From positions 1-64,000 of the forward strand of contig DATKST010000025.1 in NCBI GenBank assembly GCA_035531475.1: a DNA stretch of 64,000 nucleotides. Direction: 5' to 3'. Positions 26,743 through 35,755 of the stretch are shown piece by piece. The notes below the pieces were generated by a model. That model saw only the letters and a program-made list of their open reading frames with translations. It had not been told where the DNA came from and searched no databases. The translations under genes were made by a program, and so were the position numbers. How positions within the stretch are numbered: position 1 is the stretch's first letter; the number at the start of each line of letters is the position of its first letter. The DNA comes from CALCEB01 sp035531475. GTDB lineage: Bacteria > Acidobacteriota > Terriglobia > UBA7540.

Positions 26743-27879
26743 TCAATCTTTCAGCACTTCACGGGCAATTACCATCCGCTGGATTTCGCTGGTTCCTTCG
26801 CCGATCGTACAGAGTTTCACGTCGCGGTAGAATTTTTCCACCGGATAATCCTTGATGAAGCCATAACCACCGTGAATCTGCACGGCTTCGTTGGCCACGC
26901 GCACGGCCACCTCGCCCGAATAGAGCTTTGCCATGGCGCCTTCGCGCGTCACTTTTTCTCCTTGGTCTGCAAGGCGCGCCGCGCGCAGCATCAGAAGCCG
27001 GGCAGCGTCAATTTCCGTCGCCATGTCCGCCAGCTTCCATTGGATGGCCTGAAACTCCGCGATCGCCTTGCCGAATTGCTGGCGTTGTTTGGCGTAGCTG
27101 ACGCTCGCTTCAAATGCGCCCTGAGCCATGCCGATGGCGAGAGCGGCAATCGAGATCCGGCCCTTGTCCAGCACTTTGAGGCTATCCACAAAGCCGTGAC
27201 CCGGTTCCCCCAGGCAATTCTCCTTCGGCACCCGGCAATCTTCAAATATTACTTCCGCTGTGTCGCTGGCGCGCAGACCCATTTTGTTTTCCTTTTTTCC
27301 AGGGCGGAATCCAGGTGTGCCACGCTCAACAATAAACGCGGAAATTCCGTGCTTGCCGGCGGATTTATCGGTCACTGCCATAGCCACGCAAAGATCAGCG
27401 TAGGTTCCGTTCGATGTGAAGGTTTTGGATCCGTTCAGCACCCAGCACTCACCGTCCCGCCGCGCCGTGGTGCGCGTGCCACCGGCGTCGCTTCCGGCTT
27501 GTGGCTCAGTTAAGCTCCAGCAGCCCAGCCATTCACCCTTGCAGAGCGGAATGAGATACCTGCGCTTTTGTGCTTCGGTTCCGGCGATGAAGATGTGCCC
27601 GGAGCAGAGCGAAGTATGGGCCGCAACAATAATACCCACGGAGCCGTCCACCCGCGCCAACTCCTCAATCACCGAGGCGTAATCCACAGTGCCGAGGCCG
27701 GCGCCGCCATATTCCACCGGATAAGGGACACCCATCAGACCCAGCCGGCCCAGGTCATTCAGAATCTCGTGGGGAAAGTGTTGGGCTTCGTCCCATTCCA
27801 TCACGTGCGGGCGAATCTCCCGCTCCGCATAATCGCGGACTGTTTTCTTGATTTCAAGCTGCTCTTCAGTCAATTCCAT
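26743..27879 (-). CDS. Short/branched-chain acyl-CoA dehydrogenase
   Basis: 378 residues from ATG 27879 (a TTG lies two codons upstream). The FAD-linked acyl-CoA dehydrogenase pattern is complete: CWSLTEPQAGSD, the catalytic Glu region GEGTSEIQ near the C-terminus, and VQIHGGYGFIKDYPVEKFYRD. It is closest in pattern to butyryl/isovaleryl-type enzymes. With mce and meaB it suggests oxidation of branched-chain or short fatty acids to propionyl-CoA. A TATAGT box preceded by TGC (extended -10) lies in the upstream spacer near 27919. Confidence 0.92.
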   Translation of the reverse strand: MELTEEQLEIKKTVRDYAEREIRPHVMEWDEAQHFPHEILNDLGRLGLMGVPYPVEYGGAGLGTVDYASVIEELARVDGSVGIIVAAHTSLCSGHIFIAGTEAQKRRYLIPLCKGEWLGCWSLTEPQAGSDAGGTRTTARRDGECWVLNGSKTFTSNGTYADLCVAMAVTDKSAGKHGISAFIVERGTPGFRPGKKENKMGLRASDTAEVIFEDCRVPKENCLGEPGHGFVDSLKVLDKGRISIAALAIGMAQGAFEASVSYAKQRQQFGKAIAEFQAIQWKLADMATEIDAARLLMLRAARLADQGEKVTREGAMAKLYSGEVAVRVANEAVQIHGGYGFIKDYPVEKFYRDVKLCTIGEGTSEIQRMVIAREVLKD

Positions 27880-28043
27880 CTGCAAGACTCACCCCTAACC
27901 CCGACGCTCCCATCAAAACTATAGCACACGCAACCACGCGGCAGGCCATCCCGCCATCGCCGCAGCGCTTGCGGGCAAGATGCCGGCGCTAGGGCACGCG
28001 TACCGGTGGCATCCCCTGCCACGCGCCGCCTACCAGTGCTAAG

Positions 28044-28820
28044 ATGATTTTCGAGATGGTGAAGCAAATGGTTTGCGGATTCTTGGGCGCGGCGGAATTG
28101 CTCGCTACGGGCTATCTCTACGGCCTTCCCGGGCGGCGGCCGAAGCCGCAGACGGCCACAGCCGCTGTTGTGGTGGAAGCGGGCAAAGCCAATTGCGCGG
28201 TGGACGTGGATTCTGTTCCAAGCGGCACGACGGGTTCCACCGGCAGCTTGACGGTGAAAGGGATCGATGCGGGCGGCCATTACGTCCACGTCCGCTGTCC
28301 CGGCGAAGCGCAAACCACCAACTTCGTTTCTCCTACACCTGGCGAGAAAGCTGTGGTTCAGCCCAAAGCTCCTGGCGCCGAGGAGACCGATGGAGATTCC
28401 TCTCCATTGCAGAGGGCAGAAAGCAAGATGGAGCTGCGCACTATTGTCCGGAAAGCTGCAGACGAGCGCGCCGAAGGAAGGTTTGACGAAGCAGTGAAGG
28501 ATTTGCGGTATGCCTCAACCCTGGACCCCGAAAATCCGGACCTGCACCGCGAGCTGGGAATTACATTCCTTCTTGAAAAGGACTGGCAACCGGCCCGGGT
28601 GGAAATGCTTGAGGCGCTGCGGCACGATCCGGACGATGCGGACGCCCACAGCAACCTCGCCTTTGCTCTGGAAAGGCTTGGCGATTACAAGGATTCCCTC
28701 GATCAATACCGCATTGCCACGCACCTTGACCCGGAGGATGATTCCTATCGCCAGCACTATCTGGAGGTGCTCGGCAAATTCGCAGTGCAGCAGGACGCAT
28801 TGAAGCACAAAAAAAAGTGA
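28044..28820 (+). CDS. TPR-repeat protein with N-terminal membrane/signal segment
   Basis: 258 residues. A hydrophobic N-terminus (about 7-28, MVCGFLGAAELLATGYLYGL) precedes a Ser/Thr/Gly-rich region that resembles a PEGA-like or Ig-like domain (CAVDVDSVPSGT...GHYVHVRCPGE). From about residue 140 there are three tetratricopeptide repeats (ADERAEGRFDEAVKDLRYA, LHRELGITFLLEKDWQPAR, AHSNLAFALERLGDYKDSL), a protein-interaction scaffold. The ATG at 28044 or 28056 could be used. The function is unknown; the gene stands alone. Confidence 0.7.
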   Translation: MIFEMVKQMVCGFLGAAELLATGYLYGLPGRRPKPQTATAAVVVEAGKANCAVDVDSVPSGTTGSTGSLTVKGIDAGGHYVHVRCPGEAQTTNFVSPTPGEKAVVQPKAPGAEETDGDSSPLQRAESKMELRTIVRKAADERAEGRFDEAVKDLRYASTLDPENPDLHRELGITFLLEKDWQPARVEMLEALRHDPDDADAHSNLAFALERLGDYKDSLDQYRIATHLDPEDDSYRQHYLEVLGKFAVQQDALKHKKK

Positions 28821-28936
28821 TATCGACCGAGAAGGCTGGGCAACAAATCTGGCAAGGGCGACTGCTATGGCCGCCTGCGGGCGGGTTCTATCCAGGGCTG
28901 AGTAGCTCCAATCTAAAACTCTCTTTGACCAATCTC

Positions 28937-29995
28937 TCAGGCGGAGATTGCCTTTTTCGGGACGCCCACGACACCACGAAGCACTTCGATGGCGCGCGCG
29001 CAGCCGGCGCGATCCACATCGCAGTGTGTCACCATGCGCACGGATTGCGGGGTCACGCCATTGGCCAAAACATTCCTGGCTTTGAGGAGCTTGGAAAGCT
29101 CGGCAGAGGTTAGACCTGTTCCGGTAATATCAAAAATCAAGATGTTGCTCTGGACTTTGCCAGGATCGATCCTAATCCCCGGAATCTCCGCAAGACCGTT
29201 GGCCAGATAGCGCGCATTTTTATGGTCAAGATGGAGGCGCGCGGGCGATTCCTCCAGTGCGATCAGAGCGGCAGCCGCCAATACTCCTGCTTGCCTCATT
29301 CCGCCGCCCAGCATCTTCCGCACGCGCCGCGCCTCTTCAATGAAACTCTTGCTTCCCACCAGCATCGACCCCACCGGCGCTCCCAACCCTTTTGAAAAGC
29401 AAAACATGACAGAATCAAAATTACCAGCCAACTCGCGGGCCGGACGGTTCAGCGCCACGGCAGCGTTGAAGATGCGCGCCCCATCCAGATGAACTGGAAC
29501 GCCCTCCGCGTGGCTGCGTTCGCAAATTTCACGGCTCACTTCCAACGGGTATACATACCCGCCCGCTAAGTTTGAAGTGTTCTCAAGCGAGACCAACCCG
29601 GTGCGGGCCCGCTGCTCGGCCTTGGTTCGGATCTGCGGAGCGATCATCTCCCAAGTCAAGATCCCGTCGGGCGCGTGGATGGTGCGCGCCAGGCATCCGG
29701 AAAAGGCAGCCATCATTCCCATTTCAACGCTGAAGATGTGAGCGCGCTCTTCGCAAATCACTTCCTGGCCGTGATGAGTGTGGACCTTAATGGCGATTTG
29801 ATTTCCCATCGATCCGGAGGGCACGAAAAGTCCCGCCTCCCGGCCGAAGATTTCTGCGGCGCGGTCTTGCAACCGGTTGACGGTGGGGTCTTCACGATAG
29901 ACATCATCCCCCATTTCAGCCTCAGCCATCGCCCGGCGCATCGCGGGCGTGGGTTGGGTGACGGTATCACTTCTCAGATCAACAATGGGATCCAT
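28937..29995 (-). CDS. ltaE: Low-specificity L-threonine aldolase
   Basis: 352 residues. PLP-dependent fold-type I enzyme: VDLRSDTVTQPTPAMR at the start, MGDDVYREDPTVN, HLDGARIFNA (Asp171 under the pyridine ring) and the PLP lysine Lys202 in FSKGLGAPVGS. It cleaves L-threonine or allo-threonine to glycine and acetaldehyde. No obvious operon partner; a CTCTCCCC repeat lies between it and the next upstream gene. Length and motifs match the family. Confidence 0.95.
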   Translation of the reverse strand: MDPIVDLRSDTVTQPTPAMRRAMAEAEMGDDVYREDPTVNRLQDRAAEIFGREAGLFVPSGSMGNQIAIKVHTHHGQEVICEERAHIFSVEMGMMAAFSGCLARTIHAPDGILTWEMIAPQIRTKAEQRARTGLVSLENTSNLAGGYVYPLEVSREICERSHAEGVPVHLDGARIFNAAVALNRPARELAGNFDSVMFCFSKGLGAPVGSMLVGSKSFIEEARRVRKMLGGGMRQAGVLAAAALIALEESPARLHLDHKNARYLANGLAEIPGIRIDPGKVQSNILIFDITGTGLTSAELSKLLKARNVLANGVTPQSVRMVTHCDVDRAGCARAIEVLRGVVGVPKKAISA

Positions 29996-30049
29996 GGATC
30001 AGTAATTCCTTTCCGGCTTATTCAACAGGAAGTCAGAGGCGTCGCCTAG

Positions 30050-30170
30050 CCCCTCACCCCGGCCCTCTCCCCGCAAGCGGGGAGAGGGTGCCGCGAAACG
30101 GCGGGCGAGCGGCAGAGGATCAAGTAAGTGCATTTGTCTCCGAATGAACCTCAAAAGAACAGCGTCCGGT
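30050..30170 (+). repeat. CTCTCCCC-hairpin dispersed repeat, copy 3
   Basis: CCCTCACCCC, the core CTCTCCCCGCAAGCGGGGAG, and a tail ending GAACAGCGTCCGGTTCAG that runs up to the stop of the C45-like gene. Fills the spacer after that gene. Confidence 0.8.
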
Positions 30171-31658
30171 TCAGGCTTTATCGTCCGTCTTAAATTCCGT
30201 CCACGGGCCGGCAATCATGTCATGCAACAACGGCGACTGCCATGCGTACTCCGGATGGGCCTTCAAAAAGGGGGCCGCATAGAAATCGCCTCCGCAGGGG
30301 TGGCCACGCCGCGCCACAAAGCGCATGGCTTCGGTCATGCGGCTGTCCGTGACTTTGCCCTGGACGGCTCCGAGCGGATCAAACGGTCCGGTCTCAAAAT
30401 CGGTCTCACGGTAGGGGACAAGATCACCGTGCCCACACAAAGTGCGGAAACCCGGCTGGTGCTTCTTATCAAAAGTGTCGTAGTGGTCGGAGAGAAACTG
30501 CTGAGCGCGGTTGGAATCGATCTTACCTTTATACTGCTTCATGAGCTGCTCCCACCGCACCCGGCGCGCGTTCGGGGAAAGTGAAAGATCATGGGGGTTG
30601 AAAGTGGTGTCTTCCGCCAGCACTTTGGGATCACTCACAAAGTTTGAACCCACGAAATATCCATCTTTGGAACGCCACACGCGCCAGGCTTTCAGGCCCA
30701 GCTCAAATTGGGCGATCTCACCCGTTTTCCGGTCTCCCAGCAGCCAGTCATTCGCGTAGCCGCCGTTGTTTTCCTTCACCATGATTTGAACGTACTCGTC
30801 AATGGAGGAGGCGTACTGCATGGCCTTTCTGGCGCGCACAAACTCAGGGTTCCCTTCCGGGTTCCAGCCGTGAAATTGGGTGATGGTGGTTTCGGTGATC
30901 ATCAACCCGTCGGAGTTGATGCCGAAATCGTCATCGCTGGCAATCACGCCCGGGTATCCGTCCATCAGCATGCGGTAGCCACGCTGGGGGACAATGTCAA
31001 AAATAATATTCCATCGCTCGCCGTGAAGGTAACTGGTCCAGGCATTATGCGCCATGACAATCTGATGGTCCGTGGTGTAGCTTCCTGTTGCTACGAAGGC
31101 GCTACAATTGCCCGGGCTGGTGATGGGACGGGCTTCCGCCACCTTGTGTTGCTTGTCATACCAGGGCACGTAATAGTCGGCCAGCTCTTCCATGGCGTTG
31201 AGCCAGATCACATCGTCCAGTTCCATCGGAATGCCACGCGCCAGGAGTCCCAGGTGAATTCCCTCGATTTCCTCCTGATACTCGCGATCCACTCTTGGCC
31301 AAATCATTTCCCGGGCAGTCCGGCGGAAGAAGTCCTGGTCTTTTCCGGTACCGTGCAGATTGGTGAGGGAGACGGCCTTGAATCCGTCGGCAATTTCGGG
31401 GGCCAGAAGGTATCCATGCTGAAAACCGATCTCGGAGGGCGACCCCTGAAGATGGACGTACACCCACAGGCCGCGGGAAAACCGGTAAGCGCCCTTGAGC
31501 CGTGGATCCGGTGAAGCGGGAACCGGCACGGGCGCAGAACCTCGGCCCGCAAGCGCCGCCAGAGCCGGCGCCGCATTCCATCCTTCTCCGGTCAAGCCTA
31601 AGAGTCCACCGGCGCCCCCTATGCGCAGAAGATTTCGATTGAAATCCCGACGTTTCAT
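30171..31658 (-). CDS. Tat-exported C45/phospholipase B-like N-terminal-nucleophile hydrolase
   Basis: 495 residues. Twin-arginine signal MKRRDFNRNLLRIGGAGG, so it is folded before export. The body matches the C45 (acyl-CoA:6-aminopenicillanic acid acyltransferase-like)/phospholipase B-like group: GFQHGYLLAPEI, then SPGNCSAFVATGS with the likely nucleophile Cys185, MAHNAWTSY, and DDDFGINSDGL. These enzymes usually self-cut before the nucleophile Cys and act on amide or ester bonds; the substrate here is unknown. AAGGAGGT lies 9 bases before the ATG. Its 3' end abuts a dispersed repeat. Confidence 0.8.
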   Translation of the reverse strand: MKRRDFNRNLLRIGGAGGLLGLTGEGWNAAPALAALAGRGSAPVPVPASPDPRLKGAYRFSRGLWVYVHLQGSPSEIGFQHGYLLAPEIADGFKAVSLTNLHGTGKDQDFFRRTAREMIWPRVDREYQEEIEGIHLGLLARGIPMELDDVIWLNAMEELADYYVPWYDKQHKVAEARPITSPGNCSAFVATGSYTTDHQIVMAHNAWTSYLHGERWNIIFDIVPQRGYRMLMDGYPGVIASDDDFGINSDGLMITETTITQFHGWNPEGNPEFVRARKAMQYASSIDEYVQIMVKENNGGYANDWLLGDRKTGEIAQFELGLKAWRVWRSKDGYFVGSNFVSDPKVLAEDTTFNPHDLSLSPNARRVRWEQLMKQYKGKIDSNRAQQFLSDHYDTFDKKHQPGFRTLCGHGDLVPYRETDFETGPFDPLGAVQGKVTDSRMTEAMRFVARRGHPCGGDFYAAPFLKAHPEYAWQSPLLHDMIAGPWTEFKTDDKA

Positions 31659-31720
31659 TTAAGGTGACCTCCTTCAGATAAACTTCCGAAAGAAATGATC
31701 CTGCACCCGACGAAGCCCAT

Positions 31721-31853
31721 GCAGGATGCTGAAAACTTCTCTCTGGGCATTTGTAGCGGCGGCCTTCAGGCGGGCATATCATTGAAACCGCGATGCCGGC
31801 CTAAAGGCCGCCGCTACCCGCTACCGAAAGATTGGAGTTTTCCAGCATCCTGC
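31721..31853. repeat. 133-bp nested inverted repeat
   Basis: The outer arms GCAGGATGCTGAAAACT (31721-31737) and AGTTTTCCAGCATCCTGC (31836-31853) pair with one bulge. A perfect 14-bp inner stem lies inside (GTAGCGGCGGCCTT at 31753-31766, AAGGCCGCCGCTAC at 31804-31817). It sits between the Tat hydrolase start and the hemW stop. Confidence 0.8.
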
Positions 31854-31903
31854 AAGCCCCACGGAGTCTTCTGTTCTCATGAACTAACAAGGTCCGCAGG
31901 GCT

Positions 31904-33082
31904 TCACGCCAAAAACTCCTGGAACACTTCGTTCGAAATCAAGTAAGCGTGACTTTCGAGACGGATCGATTCACCTTGCTTCTCGAGCAAGCCTTCGGCC
32001 AGCAGCCTCTCAATTTTCAACCGCCAATCGCCACCTTGCAACTCAAGCCGCCGGTCAAAAGGCGGTGGAAGGGTGACTCCTTCGCATTGCCGGAGTCCCA
32101 AAAAAAAGTATTCTTCGAGTTGTTCTTCACGGGTCAAAGCGTGTGATTCGGCAACGGGTGATTGAAGGTGATTTATCTTTTGGATGTAGGCTTCCGCCCG
32201 CAATTCGTTCGACCAGCGGTGCGCGCCGTCGAACGAATGGGCTCCCGCGCCGAGTCCCAGGTAGGGCTGAAGCTGCCAGTATTTGCGATTATGAATCGAT
32301 TCGCGCCCCGGCAGCGCGAAGTTCGATATCTCATATTGGCGGTAGCCTTGCGCGATCAGAAATTCCCGCGCCCTTTCATAAGCCTCAGCCATAAAATCGT
32401 CGCTCGGAACCTGGGCAGCGTGGTAGCGATCTCCGTGTTGCAAGACTTCACCGCCCAGCCGGCTCTTCTCGTCAATTTCAAACAAATAGACGGAGATATG
32501 TTCAGGCCGCAGCTTCACAGCCTGCTGCAAACTCTCCTCCCAGGATTCTTGAGTCTGGTGTGGCAGCCCACCGATCAAATCCAGGCCGATGTTTTCAAAA
32601 CCAGCTTGGCGGGCGATGGCCACCTGCAGTCGAGTTTGCCCGGCATTGTGCAACCGCCCCACCACCCGCAATTCTTTATCGATGAAGGATTGTGCGCCAA
32701 TACTCAGGCGGGTTACTCCCGCATCGTGAATCCTCAACAGAAAATCCAAGTCCGCTGAGCCGGGCGTCGCTTCGATTGTGAATTCTTTCAGATGGGCCAG
32801 CTTGAATCTCCCGCGCAGCCGCTCGATCAGATGAACCAGCGTTGCTGCGCCCAACAAAGGCGGCGTTCCGCCCCCCAGATAGATTGTGTCAACCGGCAAT
32901 TCCAAAACATTCGATGGGATTCCCTGCTGGCTCAAGAAATCCGGGAGACCATCAATCTCCTTGCGGAGGGCTTGCCAATAATCGTCAATCAGGCGCGCGG
33001 GCGCGACGCGAGAGCTGAAGTTGCAGAAGCTGCACTTCGAAGGACAAAAAGGAACCTGGATGTAAACGCCTAAATTTTCCAT
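31904..33082 (-). CDS. hemW: Radical SAM heme chaperone HemW
   Basis: 392 residues. The cluster motif CPSKCSFCNF is at residues 13-22 (Cys13, Cys17, Cys20), followed by GGGTPPLL and LSIGAQSF, then the HemW C-terminal domain with YEISNFALPG and LGLGAGAHSF. Family members bind haem and deliver it to respiratory proteins and lack coproporphyrinogen dehydrogenase activity. The first residues (MENLGVYIQVPF) and length match. Monocistronic, about 75 bases after yjbQ. Confidence 0.9.
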   Translation of the reverse strand: MENLGVYIQVPFCPSKCSFCNFSSRVAPARLIDDYWQALRKEIDGLPDFLSQQGIPSNVLELPVDTIYLGGGTPPLLGAATLVHLIERLRGRFKLAHLKEFTIEATPGSADLDFLLRIHDAGVTRLSIGAQSFIDKELRVVGRLHNAGQTRLQVAIARQAGFENIGLDLIGGLPHQTQESWEESLQQAVKLRPEHISVYLFEIDEKSRLGGEVLQHGDRYHAAQVPSDDFMAEAYERAREFLIAQGYRQYEISNFALPGRESIHNRKYWQLQPYLGLGAGAHSFDGAHRWSNELRAEAYIQKINHLQSPVAESHALTREEQLEEYFFLGLRQCEGVTLPPPFDRRLELQGGDWRLKIERLLAEGLLEKQGESIRLESHAYLISNEVFQEFLA

Positions 33083-33157
33083 TCGCAGGAAGCCTTTGCC
33101 GGACGTCTCTTGCCGCCAATTTCACCCGGGTTGCTGGCATTGACAATTTGATTCGAT

Positions 33158-33604
33158 TCAGTCCGCCACAATTTTCAAGCGAACCTCACGGCGGCGGGGA
33201 CCGTCAAATTCGCAATAGTAGACGCCTTGCCACCGCCCCAACACCAGTTTTCCCTTCTCAACCATCAACGTCTTCGAACAACCGATGGTAGCGGCCTTCA
33301 GGTGGGCATCGCAATTTCCGTCATTGTGGTGGTACTCGCCGTCACGAGGCGCCAGCCGCCGCAAAAATTCGTCAAAATCCTTTTGTAGGGACCGGTCATC
33401 GTTTTCATTGATTAAGATGGCCGCCGTTGTGTGAGGCGTGAACACGTGGCACAACCCATCTTCAATACCCGAATCACGGACGGCGCCTTCAAGGGCAGAC
33501 GTCATATCCTTAAATTCCACTCGCGCATGAGTCTCAATTTGGAATGACACGTTTAAGACAATTCGTCCTGACGCTGCTGCTCTCATCGCCCCCTCCGCCG
33601 CCAT
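33158..33604 (-). CDS. YjbQ family protein (UPF0047)
   Basis: 148 residues from ATG 33602-33604, which is preceded by AAGGAGAACAAG; eight upstream codons in frame are not supported. Family motifs: FTPHTTAAILINEN, YHHNDGNCDAHLKA, GKLVLGRWQGVYYCEFDGPR. Members have been reported to have weak thiamine-phosphate synthase activity; the true role is unsettled. Monocistronic between hemW and the DUF6788-like gene. Confidence 0.9.
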   Translation of the reverse strand: MAAEGAMRAAASGRIVLNVSFQIETHARVEFKDMTSALEGAVRDSGIEDGLCHVFTPHTTAAILINENDDRSLQKDFDEFLRRLAPRDGEYHHNDGNCDAHLKAATIGCSKTLMVEKGKLVLGRWQGVYYCEFDGPRRREVRLKIVAD

Positions 33605-33638
33605 CTTGTTCTCCTTGCTCCAGCCCACAACCGGACTT

Positions 33639-34079
33639 TCACTGACCTAAGTATTCCCCTTGCCTGCAAAACGGCACATCTCGCAAGATCCCGCCGGCCC
33701 GCTTGCAACCGATTATAGCAGTTACACACAGCAGCAAACTATAGAAGATGGCAGGCACCGGGTGTTTCGGAACTTTGGCCGCCAGCGCTTCCTGCACCGC
33801 ATCCTGAAACTCGCGCCCCGCCTCCACCCGATGCTTTACATCCTTCATCCCGTCCTTGGGAATATGCTGCACTTGCTTCTTCCCCTTCACCATGAAGGTG
33901 AGAAACCAGACCGGGTGGCCCTCACCCTCAGCGCAGTGACACGTGGCCTTGCCGTTATGCAGATGGCTGAGGGACAGGGAGCCTGGAAGTAGATCGTCGG
34001 GGATATGGAAGCGGCGCAGCAGTTCAAACACGCGTTGGCGGAGGCGCAAGGCTTGAGGTCCGCGCGGTTCGGTGTTCAT
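33639..34079 (-). CDS. DUF6788-like protein with small Cys motif
   Basis: 146 residues. The central part has the pattern LPGSLS...GKATCHCAEGEGH...WFLTFMVKGKKQVQHIPKD, which resembles the DUF6788 family (a GKPxCxCAxGExHGP core followed by an IPKD strand). The last ~45 residues, with a hydrophobic stretch FYSLLLCVTAIIGCKRAGG, look unrelated to the family and may come from a later frame change. DUF6788 proteins often occur near mobile DNA, and this one borders a decayed region. The function is unknown. Confidence 0.55.
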   Translation of the reverse strand: MNTEPRGPQALRLRQRVFELLRRFHIPDDLLPGSLSLSHLHNGKATCHCAEGEGHPVWFLTFMVKGKKQVQHIPKDGMKDVKHRVEAGREFQDAVQEALAAKVPKHPVPAIFYSLLLCVTAIIGCKRAGGILRDVPFCRQGEYLGQ

Positions 34080-34260
34080 CTAACTGTAATAAGACCATCA
34101 GATAAACCATCACCCCAAACTTTCCCTTAAGTGCGAAAATAGAGGGCTGCCTCTAAACCGGGCCGCCGGGAAGCGCAAAGGCCATCTTACAGGGCAGGAT
34201 TCATTGGCAAGCGCCTAAGTTCCGAAATCGCTGTGCCCGAGACCGCAATCCTCTTGGTGA

Positions 34261-34574
34261 GTCGCCCGGTATCGGCGCCGGATTATCAATGTTCATCACT
34301 CCTTTCTCCCCGCCTTCATGGACGCGCGGCCTTATCATGCCGCCTTCGAACGGGGGTAAAGCTTGTTGGCGCTACCAGCCACTACGTGGCCGATAAGCTT
34401 GACGAAGGGTCGATTATTGAGCAGGATATTACCCGCGTCTCACACCGCGACCAGTTTCACGACCTTGTACAGAAAGGCCGTGACCTCGAGCGCATCTTTC
34501 TTTCCCGCGCGGTTCGGTGGCATTGAGAGTATCGCATCCTGTTCGATGCGAATAAAACGGCGATCTTTGACTAA
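34261..34574 (+). pseudogene. purU: Remnant of formyltetrahydrofolate deformylase (purU), C-terminal part
   Basis: From 34261 the frame reads VARYRRRIINVHHSFLPAF then ARPYHAAFERG, the conserved PurU formyl-transfer region. One base is missing after AACGGGGG (about 34357); in the next frame it continues GVKLVGATSHYVADKLDEGS and IIEQDITRVSHRDQFHDLV. A TGA interrupts RWH at 34526, after which EYRILFDANKTAIFD ends in TAA at 34572. About 105 of roughly 285 residues remain, with no start and two lesions, so it is non-functional. The next gene, a GntR regulator, starts 1 base later. Confidence 0.85.
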
Positions 34575-34575
34575 G

Positions 34576-35229
34576 ATGCGAATCGGAACGAAGAACCGGA
34601 CCCGGGCCGAAAAGCTAGGCGAAGTGGAGCGCGTGTATCGTATTCTGCGCGAATGGCTGATCACCGCGAAGCTCCCACCGGGTGAATTCCTTTCGGAAGT
34701 TGATCTTGCGGCCCGGTGCAAGACCAGCCGTACCCCCGTGCGCGAAGCCTGCACCCGTCTGATGCAGGACAAGTGGTTGTCACGAATCCCGCGAAAAGGG
34801 TTTGTCGTCACGCCCATTTCGGTTCGCGACATCGTCGAGATGTACGAGTACAGAAAGGTCTTGGAGTGCTTTGCCGCAGAAAAGGTGGCCCAGGCAGCCA
34901 GCCGGTCAGAGATCGAAGAACTCAAGCGCATCGCAGCTCCGGAAGACGATCCGGGCGCTGACCTTGCCTCCATCTTACAGGCCAATGAACTATTCCATCT
35001 TCGTTTGGCAGAATTGTCAGGCAATCATCGGATTGTCAGCCAACTCGGATTGATTCTGGCCTACGTCAGCCGGCTAGATACCCTCTGCACGCAAACGGTC
35101 CCCGGCTGGATTGGCCACCGCGACATCCTGCGCGCTCTGGACGCACGCCAACCCGATGAGGCACGGCATTCCATGGAAGTCCACATCGACCTCTCGCGCG
35201 ACAAAATGGTGAAGCTCTTCAGTTCCTAA
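34576..35229 (+). CDS. GntR family (FadR/FCD) transcriptional regulator
   Basis: 217 residues from ATG 34576. The N-terminal winged helix (about 15-85) has LPPGEFLSEVDLAARCKTSR, TPVREACTRL and RIPRKGFVVTPIS; the C-terminal FCD helical domain (about 100-210) has LFHLRLAELSGNHRI with the metal-ligand His region. It probably represses an uptake or catabolic gene in response to an organic acid. It now follows a broken purU and has no intact neighbour to control. Confidence 0.88.
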   Translation: MRIGTKNRTRAEKLGEVERVYRILREWLITAKLPPGEFLSEVDLAARCKTSRTPVREACTRLMQDKWLSRIPRKGFVVTPISVRDIVEMYEYRKVLECFAAEKVAQAASRSEIEELKRIAAPEDDPGADLASILQANELFHLRLAELSGNHRIVSQLGLILAYVSRLDTLCTQTVPGWIGHRDILRALDARQPDEARHSMEVHIDLSRDKMVKLFSS

Positions 35230-35359
35230 CCCGGCGTAGCCGGAACCAAACAGGTTTGGGACGCCAAGTGTTATGATCCATAAGTCGCGGATGGGCTTAC
35301 AAATGTTGACCGAACGTTACAGCGAGCAGATTGCCGGGGCGACTTCCTGATACGACCGT

Positions 35360-35753
35360 ATGTTGCTTCAAGGCACCTTGCCGGGGTTGTGTTATGCCGA
35401 GGGGATGACGGGCTATCTTTACGCCCATCACATCCGCATCTTCGACTACGCTCTGTGGGCACAGCCGCGGCGCGAAACCCTGCGCCAGAACGCCGAGCGC
35501 CTGGGCGGCGGAGAACGGGCTGGAGATCGAATTCATCCGCCGCCCCAAGAGCTTCCGCAAGGCGACCGCCAACCGACGCTACCTGGAATTTCTCTCCACC
35601 CTGGACGATCCGACAGCCGGGATCGACCGCCTGCAGAAGGTCAGCGAACCGGCCCTGGCGACCGAGCCATTCAGGGGCAAAGTCCCAAATCTTCAGGTCA
35701 CCTTCAACAGCATAGCGGAAGCCATGCTCCGACGTCGCCATCGCAGCGATTGA
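35360..35753 (+). pseudogene. Frameshifted remnant of a conserved uncharacterised protein
   Basis: The first frame reads CYAEGMTGYLYAHHIRIF then DYALWAQPRRETLRQNAERL. The reading then has to shift near 35505 to continue AENGLEIEFIRRPKSFRKAT and to end at TGA 35751. Together these form one plausible protein interrupted by a one-base indel. The RIFDY...NAERLAAENGLEIEFI pattern resembles a family of hypothetical proteins seen in soil bacteria. Codon use fits a decayed gene. It is convergent with the MFS gene that ends at 35756. Confidence 0.45.
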
Positions 35754-35755
35754 CC

